The translations under genes were made by a program, and so were the position numbers. DNA of 21,751 bases from an uncultured Mollicutes bacterium (GTDB lineage: Bacteria > Bacillota_I > Bacilli_A > RFN20 > CAG-449): assembly GCA_900551385.1 (NCBI GenBank), contig URVS01000001.1:1-21751 (forward strand). Direction: 5' to 3'. The notes under the pieces were generated by a model, which worked only from the letters and a program-made list of their open reading frames with translations, made no database searches and was not told the DNA's origin. Shown here one piece after another: positions 16,218-21,751 of this stretch. How positions within the stretch are numbered: position 1 is the stretch's first letter; each line of letters begins with the position of its first letter.

Positions 16218-17168
16218 ATGAACGATAAATGTGTAGTATTAAACGCAAAAAAAATGAATTTTGATGGAAAACTAGATTTTTCTATTTTATCTTCTGATGT
16301 TACAGTATATGATGATACAATTGAACAGCAATTAATAAAACGTATTCAAGGAAAAGATATTATTGTAACAAAAGAAATGCCTGTGAATGCAGAAATGATA
16401 CAACAATTCCCAGAATCTATCAAACTAATTTGTGAAGCAGGTACAGGATATAATAATATTGATCTTGAGGCTGCTAGAAAAAGAGGAATTACAGTTTGTA
16501 ATATACCTGCATATAGTACAGATCGTGTAGCCCATACTGCAATCATGATGATATTGAATTTGAGTTCTTCAATGCAAATCCAAATGAAGATGTTAGCATG
16601 CGGAAACCATGATAATTTTACTAAAAATCTTCAAGTTCCACATCTTGAAGTAAATAATAAAACTCTTGGAGTTATAGGGGCTGGACATATTGGTAAGAAA
16701 GTCATTCAAATTGCAAAAGCTCTAGATATGAATATACATGTATATAGTAGAACACCAAAAGAAGATGAAGAAAAAATCCATTATGTATCGCTTAAAGAAT
16801 TACTTAAAAATAGTGATTATGTTTCTTTACATTGTCCACTAACAGAAAATACAAAACATATGATTAATAAAGAAACTTTATCACTTATGAAGCCATCAGC
16901 GTTTATCATTAATACTGCTAGAGGTGCACTTATTGATGAAAAAGCTCTTATAGAAGCATTAAAAAATGGTACAATTGCAGGAGCAGGACTTGATGTTCAA
17001 GAAAGTGAGCCACCTGAAGAAAATAATCCTCTTTATATTATGGATAATGTCATTTTGACACCTCATATGGGATGGAAAGGTCTTGAAACAAGAAAACGTT
17101 TAGTTTCTATTTTAGCAGACAATATAAAGAAGTTTATAGAAGGAAATCCAATTAATGTTGTATCGTAA
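16218..17168 (+). CDS. D-2-hydroxyacid dehydrogenase (NAD-dependent)
   Basis: A 316-residue enzyme that interconverts 2-oxo acids and D-2-hydroxy acids with NAD(P)H in the cytosol. The Rossmann motif is VIGAGHIGK and the active-site residues are R in NTARGALIDE, E in DVQESEPP and H in LTPHMGW. CEAGTGYNNID is the conserved substrate loop of the family. I start at 16218, behind AAAGGAAA; the frame's earlier ATG at 16161 adds 19 residues without a ribosome site. Glycerate/hydroxypyruvate, phosphoglycerate or another 2-hydroxyacid could be the substrate; the short form with no regulatory domain argues against full-length SerA. Its codon use (more CTT, ATC, GAG) differs from the ATT/TTA-heavy genes to the left, which may mean a different origin. 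Confidence 0.92.
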   Translation: MNDKCVVLNAKKMNFDGKLDFSILSSDVTVYDDTIEQQLIKRIQGKDIIVTKEMPVNAEMIQQFPESIKLICEAGTGYNNIDLEAARKRGITVCNIPAYSTDRVAHTAIMMILNLSSSMQIQMKMLACGNHDNFTKNLQVPHLEVNNKTLGVIGAGHIGKKVIQIAKALDMNIHVYSRTPKEDEEKIHYVSLKELLKNSDYVSLHCPLTENTKHMINKETLSLMKPSAFIINTARGALIDEKALIEALKNGTIAGAGLDVQESEPPEENNPLYIMDNVILTPHMGWKGLETRKRLVSILADNIKKFIEGNPINVVS

Positions 17169-17285
17169 TAAACACTTAATTAAAAATCTATAAATCAGTA
17201 TTAATAAATTTCTATAAAAATTAAAAGAAAAATAAATTGTAATTTTTTTAGAATTAAATATCTTTTATATCTATTTGATTATTTT

Positions 17286-17463
17286 TTATATTTCTTCATA
17301 AATATCATCAAGACTTATTAAAATATAATTATTATCATTTGTTATATTAAAACCTGTTTTTGAAATAAAACCATAATTAATAGGATTTAAATTAGTTTTA
17401 GCAACTTGTAATATTTCTTCATTTACAATATGATTATCAATTTTAGAATCAGTAAATTTAACT
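17286..17463 (-). pseudogene. Frame-shifted C-terminus of the DUF234-type ATPase, carrying its ExK motif
   Basis: Removing one A from the A5 run on the minus strand (T5 at 17484-17488) joins FDLVTKLK to a frame that reads DGYIVYEVKFTDSKI and continues to TAA at 17286. EVK is the expected third part of the PD-(D/E)XK-like motif after D390. The tail then runs about 60 residues and ends SLDDIYEEI, a normal ending for the family. Together the restored protein would be about 461 residues. Confidence 0.7.
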
Positions 17464-18672
17464 TCATAAACTATATAACCATCTTTTTAATTTTGTTACT
17501 AAATCAAATTGTCCATTTTTTCTTTCTTTAGGGTTATCATACCAATATGTTCCAATATCTTCAATAACAGGATTTATTAACCCTTTTTTATTTTTTCTAA
17601 TTAAATATTGCATAGATATTTTTTCAAAAGTTTTTGGTACAACAACATTTAAAAAATCATCATTTATATATTTATCATAAAACATTTCATTATTTAAAAT
17701 ATTCTTAATAGAAAGATTATGATATATGTACCTATAATAAAAATATACAGCATTATCAGTTAATACATATCCTGATTTCTTTTTATTTTTTTTATCGTTT
17801 ATTGGACAAATATATGATATTAAATCCATCTTTTCTAATACTTCTAAAGTATCATATAATGAACTAGTGGTATTAATTCCTGATTTAGATAATATATCAG
17901 TATAATGAAACGCTCCTATTGCAATACTAGAAAAAACAGTATAAGCATTATTAATTTTTACTAATTCTTCTTTTATGTTTGATGTTATTTCTGATAATAA
18001 ATGAGAAAATTGTCCACTTAATAAATTAATTATATTTTCTCTTACAGTTAATTTAGAATCAATTTGTTTATTATAAAAAGGAACTCCTCCAAAAGCAGCA
18101 TATAATTTAACTTTATCTTCATTAGAGAAATCTTTATAAAATTTTGCAGAATCATAATAATCCATTTCTTTTAATAAAATTGAAACATTAAAACGTCTAT
18201 AAAGTGGATTACTTTCACTAAGAATACTTTCCATTGTAGAAATACTACTACCTAATAAGAAAAACTTAATTTTTGTTTCATTTTGGTAATTATCTATTAT
18301 TCTTTGTAATTTAGAATCTAAACCGTTTATGATTTTTCTAATATATGGATATTCATCTAAAGCAAAATATAATTCATTATTTTTTGCATACTCAAATAAA
18401 TATTCAATAACATCAATAAAGTTTTCAAAAAAAATATTTTTTATACCTAAAGTTTCTTTTATAAGTTTAGTTAAATCATTAATATTACTTTTTTCATTTT
18501 CTTGATTACATTGATAAATAATAAAAGGCTTATGTGATTTATAAAAACAATGTTTTAATAATTCAGTTTTGCCAAGGCGTTTTCTTCCATAAATAATACC
18601 AGATTGAAATCCATCTTTATTTAAAATATAATCAATTACTTTTTGTTCCTCTTCTCTACCATAAAATTCCAT
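17464..18672 (-). CDS. Arch_ATPase/DUF234-type ATPase, truncated by frameshift
   Basis: 402 residues as read. FYGREEEQ at the start and Walker A GRKRLGKT (29-36), then Walker B LYFALDE (D106-E107) and the GSS sensor near 141, mark the Arch_ATPase family (PF01637 type), a cousin of the three DUF4143-type copies. Residues about 235-295 (AFHYTDILSKSGI, TLEVLEKMDLI) look like a winged helix. The DUF234 nuclease-like domain starts but the frame shifts after D390, so the EVK motif is in another frame and the predicted protein would lack it. The start follows AGGTGAT in the same kind of leader as the other copies. A single homopolymer error could explain the break. Confidence 0.82.
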   Translation of the reverse strand: MEFYGREEEQKVIDYILNKDGFQSGIIYGRKRLGKTELLKHCFYKSHKPFIIYQCNQENEKSNINDLTKLIKETLGIKNIFFENFIDVIEYLFEYAKNNELYFALDEYPYIRKIINGLDSKLQRIIDNYQNETKIKFFLLGSSISTMESILSESNPLYRRFNVSILLKEMDYYDSAKFYKDFSNEDKVKLYAAFGGVPFYNKQIDSKLTVRENIINLLSGQFSHLLSEITSNIKEELVKINNAYTVFSSIAIGAFHYTDILSKSGINTTSSLYDTLEVLEKMDLISYICPINDKKNKKKSGYVLTDNAVYFYYRYIYHNLSIKNILNNEMFYDKYINDDFLNVVVPKTFEKISMQYLIRKNKKGLINPVIEDIGTYWYDNPKERKNGQFDLVTKLKRWLYSL

Positions 18673-18688
18673 AATATCACCTATACCA

Positions 18689-18737
18689 ATAATTTTTGTC
18701 GGACAAAAGCAACAAGAAATAATCCGACAAAAATTAT
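18689..18737 (-). promoter_or_regulatory. Long inverted repeat over the promoter of the DUF234-type ATPase
   Basis: ATAATTTTTGTCGGA (18689-18703) and its exact reverse complement (18723-18737) are 15-bp arms with a 19-bp spacer, centres 34 bp apart. A TATAAT box on the minus strand (18733-18738) overlaps the distal arm, and the start codon is 17 bp from the proximal arm. The layout suits an operator covering promoter and leader, comparable in scale to the 32-33-bp-phased repeats of the other ATPase genes but with a different sequence. Confidence 0.7.
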
Positions 18738-18839
18738 ATTGTTAAATTTATATTTATTAATCTTGTTTTGATATTTTTTGGTGCCATAAGATGCCATTTT
18801 CGATTATATACAATATTTTTATAATCATCTTGGAACAAA

Positions 18840-18856
18840 ATCGAAATAAATTCGAT
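18840..18856. repeat. Short inverted repeat ATCGAA-5-TTCGAT
   Basis: A perfect 6-bp dyad with a 5-base loop in otherwise gene-free DNA between the ATPase promoter and the TnpB relic. No role is visible; it might belong to the flank of the old insertion sequence. Confidence 0.3.
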
Positions 18857-18901
18857 AAGAAATAAATCTTTTTCACAAGCTAATATAAGAGATACATTAA
18901 T

Positions 18902-18933
18902 ATAGAATAAATGTTTTTGTGCATCTATTCTAT
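18902..18933. repeat. Hairpin just beyond the tnpB 3' end, possible IS200/IS605 right-end structure
   Basis: ATAGAATA (18902-18909) pairs with TATTCTAT (18926-18933), and inside it ATG (18911-18913) can pair with CAT (18922-18924). It starts 4 bp past the TnpB stop codon. In IS200/IS605 elements the right end and the 3' end of the guide RNA lie directly after tnpB and include such imperfect hairpins. This is only suggestive because the element is degraded and its left end is not found. Confidence 0.35.
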
Positions 18934-18937
18934 TTTA

Positions 18938-19420
18938 TTAAAGATTTACTTTTATTCTTGTAGGTATTGTTAGACCTCTATCCCTCAATAGACTTATACA
19001 TTCTAAATTAGGATTACTTTTTCTCAATATATTCACTGAGGCATTAATATAAGCATTTACTAATATTTTGTTATATGTTTTATATAAACCTCTTTTTATT
19101 ATTTTATATGAAAATTCTAAACCATTAAATTCAAATAAACTAAATCTAGATAAACTACCAACAACCATATCATTAAAGACTTGATTTGCCAAGCCATAAA
19201 ATTCAAGAGCAAAATGATAACAAATACTAGTAGTTTTTGAGATTTTGCTTGCTGTTTCAAATTTTGTAACCTTAACTACTCCTTCTTGGGCTAATGATAC
19301 ATATAATCCATTACGAATCTTTTTTATTTTTGTTTTAATACAATTATCAAATTGATTTTTTGAAGAATATTGTGAAATTCCTTCACTTTTTGTAAAACAC
19401 TACGATATTTTATCTAACAT
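18938..19420 (-). pseudogene. tnpB: Degraded TnpB (IS200/IS605-type RNA-guided nuclease) gene
   Basis: A continuous frame can be followed from an ATG at 19420 to 18938 with a TAG seven codons in. It has about 160 codons compared with about 400 in intact TnpB, so a large internal part is missing. The C-terminal part KRGLYKTYNKILVNAYINASVNILRK follows the known ending K-R-G-L-x(n)-I-N-A-D-V-N-G-S-x-N-I-L-R-K, then RGLTIPTRIKVNL resembles the usual RGxxxxPxRIKV tail. The RuvC-III aspartate of NADVN is Y here (NAYIN), so the product would be inactive even if expressed. It lies at the edge between the bacterial-type block and the methanogen-type adhesin. Confidence 0.6.
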
Positions 19421-19493
19421 ATATAATCCGCCTTTTTAACCAAAATAACATGAAAGTGGTACATTTTTAACGCTTTTAAGTAAATTTGGTTAA

Positions 19494-19616
19494 TCATTTT
19501 AATGATATATAACATTCATCTTTTAAAAATTTAATAGGAACACCGTCAGGATATTCCGGATTGAATATTTCTACTTGATTTAAAACAACTTCCTCTTTTT
19601 TTGTAATTGTAATCAT
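19494..19616 (-). CDS. Doubtful 40-residue ORF or gene fragment
   Basis: An ATG-started frame encodes 40 residues, with MITITKKEEVVLNQ at the start and FNPEYPDGVPIKFLKDE in the middle. The composition looks protein-like (P-D-G turn, charged residues, several non-AT-rich codons such as CCG and GAC), but there is no ribosome binding site. It could be the end of a lost gene. No family is recognised. Confidence 0.25.
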   Translation of the reverse strand: MITITKKEEVVLNQVEIFNPEYPDGVPIKFLKDECYISLK

Positions 19617-19808
19617 AAATAATCTATTTATATTATAATAATTATCATTTTTAAAATTTTTGAAATCAAATTATTTCTAAAAAAACAGAAGCAAAAATCC
19701 CTTTAAAATTTATATTAATACTTTTTTAATTTCTAATATTAATTAAGTAATACTTTAAACTATTAATTAATAATTTTCAAGTATATTTTATTAATAATAT
19801 TATTTTGG

Positions 19809-19823
19809 GATAGTTGTACTATC
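19809..19823. promoter_or_regulatory. GATAGT-TGT-ACTATC palindrome upstream of the adhesin gene
   Basis: A perfect 6-bp inverted repeat with a 3-base centre, about 50 bp before the adhesin start codon and just upstream of a TATA-like sequence. This placement suits an operator near an archaeal promoter. No regulator is identified. Confidence 0.4.
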
Positions 19824-19872
19824 AATTAAAGAATTACTTATAATAATACAAAGCCAGTAAGAGGTTAGTATA

Positions 19873-21751
19873 ATGTTTAAAAAGTATAGTAAAGAAGTAT
19901 TTTTACTTATACTCGTATCATTACTTCTTATTAGTATTTCAGCAATAAGTGCAGGTGATGTGTCAAACTCGACAACCACATCACCAACAGTTACTGTTGA
20001 AAAACAAGTAAGTATGAGTAATGTTATAAAAGAAGATACTACTGATAATAAGGTATTATCTAAAAATAGTGAAAATATTCAAACAAAAGAAAAAACAGAT
20101 AATAAAGAAACAATAAAAAAAGAAACCAGTAATGTAGACTATTGTGTCTGTGATAATAGTGGAAGTGATAGTAATACTGGAAGTCAAGACAATCCCTTTA
20201 AAACCATAGGATATGCAGTTGGAAAGGTAAATTCCAATGATAACTACAATATCCACATTAAAAATGGTACATATAAAGGTACAGGAAATACAAATCTAAC
20301 AATAGATGGTAATAAATACATTAACTTTATTGGTGATGGAATAAATCAAACAATCATTGATGGAGAAAGTGAATATACCATACAAGGAGGAACAGTTTGG
20401 GGAGATGACCCATACTTTAACACATACAACATAACAAAAGGTAACTGGGCAATGAACATAACCTCAGGTAATGGTAAAATAACCATAAAAAACCTAAACT
20501 TCCAACACATGGTAAGTAAAGGTGGAAACAATATCAATGCATATCCTACAGCAACAATAGATAACTATGCAAATCTTGAAGTAGATAATGTATATTTCTA
20601 TGAAAATCTTGCAGGAGTAGGAGCAGGAATAAGAAGTAATGATGGTTCCACACTAGTTGTAAACAACAGTATATTTGAATCCAACCGTAAAAGTAGTAGT
20701 ACAGGTAACTTTGGAGCTGGAATATACAATAATGGTACAACAACAATACATAACAGTCAATTTATAGATAATGCAGCAAGATGGGGAACAGTAACCAATG
20801 ATAAAGTACTAACCATAGTAAACTCAACATTCCGTAATGGACATGCATACAACCTTGCAAGTACATTTAAATTTGGAAGTGGAATTGCAGCAAACACGGG
20901 AAGTGCAGACTTCTACAACCAACATAATGGATCAGTAACACTCATTACAAACATAACCAAGTGTACATTTGAAAACAATGAACAAACAGACATATACCAA
21001 GGAAAAGGAAACCTATATGTGAATGAATGCGTATTTAAAAATAGTACTGGAATATACATAGCAAATGAAAATACATACAATAATTCCATGAAACATGTGA
21101 TAGAAAACTCAAACTTCACAGATATGCAACCATCAACAATACTACTAAGTTTCTTTGATAGAACAACACCAACATTTGCAATATACAACCTAGGACAATA
21201 TAACACAACAATAAGAAACAACCAAATAACAACAAACATAGGATCACACGCACTATACCTTAAAGGATACAATAACATAACAAATAACAATATTGAAGGA
21301 TTTATTTACATAACAGGAAAAAATAATACATTAACAGATAATACATTAAAATATAACAAAACATATGTTGTAGAACTAACAAGTAGTGCATACAACAATA
21401 CAATTACAGACAACAGTATAACAGCAAGTATATTTACTGGAGACAGAGCAGTAAAAACAGCAAACAATGAAAATATAATAGAAAACAATACAATAAACAC
21501 TGGTAGTGATTATATAATAACTGAAGCAAATTATAACGACTTCTTTGATACAAATGGAGACATTAAAAATGTACCAACAGGAAGTAAATTAATACTTCAA
21601 ACATTAAATAACAAACAACTCAACATAAAAAATGTAAATGTATACATAACAAATGATAATACATCCATACTCAACAACTGTTCAATATACGTAGATAATA
21701 CTGCAAAAGTAACAATCTATGGACTAAACATACAAAACACAAATAATAAAG
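19873..21751 (+). CDS. Secreted adhesin-like protein with parallel beta-helix, N-terminal part
   Basis: The frame is open for 626 codons to the window edge. It starts with GAGGT seven bases before ATG. A Sec signal peptide (KKYSKEVFLLILVSLLLISISAISAG) leads to a Ser/Thr/Lys linker (to about residue 90). The GSDSNTGSQDNPFKTIGYAV segment then follows, the usual entry to right-handed parallel beta-helix repeats in methanogen adhesin-like proteins. Beyond it are Asn/Thr/Ile-rich repeats (NNTI, NNSxF, ITGKNNTLTDNTL) and TPxG-like linkers such as VPTGSKLILQ. It should be exported and bound to the cell surface, probably for contact with other microbes or host. Codons are strongly ATA, ACA, AAC, GGA, unlike all genes to the left. 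Methanosphaera-type origin is inferred; the C-terminal anchor is outside the window. Confidence 0.88.
   Translation, partial: MFKKYSKEVFLLILVSLLLISISAISAGDVSNSTTTSPTVTVEKQVSMSNVIKEDTTDNKVLSKNSENIQTKEKTDNKETIKKETSNVDYCVCDNSGSDSNTGSQDNPFKTIGYAVGKVNSNDNYNIHIKNGTYKGTGNTNLTIDGNKYINFIGDGINQTIIDGESEYTIQGGTVWGDDPYFNTYNITKGNWAMNITSGNGKITIKNLNFQHMVSKGGNNINAYPTATIDNYANLEVDNVYFYENLAGVGAGIRSNDGSTLVVNNSIFESNRKSSSTGNFGAGIYNNGTTTIHNSQFIDNAARWGTVTNDKVLTIVNSTFRNGHAYNLASTFKFGSGIAANTGSADFYNQHNGSVTLITNITKCTFENNEQTDIYQGKGNLYVNECVFKNSTGIYIANENTYNNSMKHVIENSNFTDMQPSTILLSFFDRTTPTFAIYNLGQYNTTIRNNQITTNIGSHALYLKGYNNITNNNIEGFIYITGKNNTLTDNTLKYNKTYVVELTSSAYNNTITDNSITASIFTGDRAVKTANNENIIENNTINTGSDYIITEANYNDFFDTNGDIKNVPTGSKLILQTLNNKQLNIKNVNVYITNDNTSILNNCSIYVDNTAKVTIYGLNIQNTNNK

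Larger units (their letters stand above)
19421..19872. other. Gene-poor spacer between TnpB relic and adhesin
   Basis: 452 bp of AT-rich DNA. I see one doubtful 40-codon frame (19494-19616, minus strand), a palindrome at 19809-19823, a TATA-like stretch (TTATAATA around 19839) and the adhesin ribosome site GAGGT at 19861-19865. No RNA gene is recognised. A change of organism or a recombination point could lie here or slightly further left. Confidence 0.6.

Noticed and set aside
16346..16546. 66-codon minus-strand frame inside the dehydrogenase
   Set aside because: Antisense shadow of a well-supported gene.
19494..19616. Small conserved gene upstream of the adhesin
   Set aside because: Listed only as a doubtful frame: no ribosome site and no recognised family.
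20056..21500. Several minus-strand frames opposite the adhesin, up to 125 codons
   Set aside because: They are the antisense of repetitive Asn/Thr/Ile coding sequence. The plus-strand frame is continuous from a signal peptide to the window end.

Overview
The window is very AT-rich and appears to join two kinds of sequence. From the left edge to about 17-19 kb it reads as a low-GC Gram-positive-type bacterium (Bacillota or Mycoplasmatota-like, probably gut-associated). The signs are purine-rich Shine-Dalgarno sites before nearly every gene, sigma-70-like promoters, a lipobox protein, a CsbB/YfhO-type envelope glycosylation pair, an M3 oligopeptidase and an AsnA asparagine synthetase. Tryptophan is TGG throughout, so the mycoplasma code is not used. 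The last ~1.9 kb encodes the N-terminal part of a large secreted parallel beta-helix adhesin-like protein, of the kind typical of methanogens such as Methanosphaera. Its codon choice (ATA, ACA, AAC) is clearly different from everything to its left. The window is therefore either an assembly chimera or a genuine transfer boundary, and a degraded TnpB gene lies between the two parts. The taxonomy is inferred from gene content only.

Layout. <1-2191 (-): a Ca2+-type P-type ATPase, preceded by a separately terminated 23-codon membrane micropeptide gene (2281-2352). 2505-3287 (+): an alpha/beta hydrolase whose ribosome binding site sits inside a perfect hairpin. 3314-6210: two head-to-head ATPase genes of the AAA_14/DUF4143 type, separated by 212 bp of 33-bp-phased repeats. 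6261-12936 (-): PepF peptidase, YfhO, GT2 glycosyltransferase and AsnA. 13047-14300 (+): a metallophosphoesterase lipoprotein interrupted near its end by a stop codon. 14290-15701 (-): a third DUF4143-type ATPase with a late frameshift. 15980-17168 (+): a flavoprotein-reductase remnant and an intact D-2-hydroxyacid dehydrogenase. 17286-18672 (-): a fourth ATPase (Arch_ATPase/DUF234 type) frameshifted just before its ExK motif. 18938-19420 (-): a TnpB relic. 19873->21751 (+): the adhesin.

The most unusual theme is the set of four ATPases. Each shows Walker A and B motifs, a probable winged-helix segment and a C-terminal PD-(D/E)XK-like nuclease-fold motif (interrupted in the fourth). Each is preceded by its own distinct repeats overlapping a promoter-like sequence, with copies or arms about 32-34 bp (three helical turns) apart. 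This suggests individually regulated, possibly self-regulated, DNA-acting ATPases of unknown function. The second theme is a possible micropeptide/attenuator unit in front of the Ca2+ pump. Small lesions (two frameshifts, one nonsense codon, two gene relics) cluster between 14.1 and 19.4 kb, whereas genes left of 13 kb look intact.
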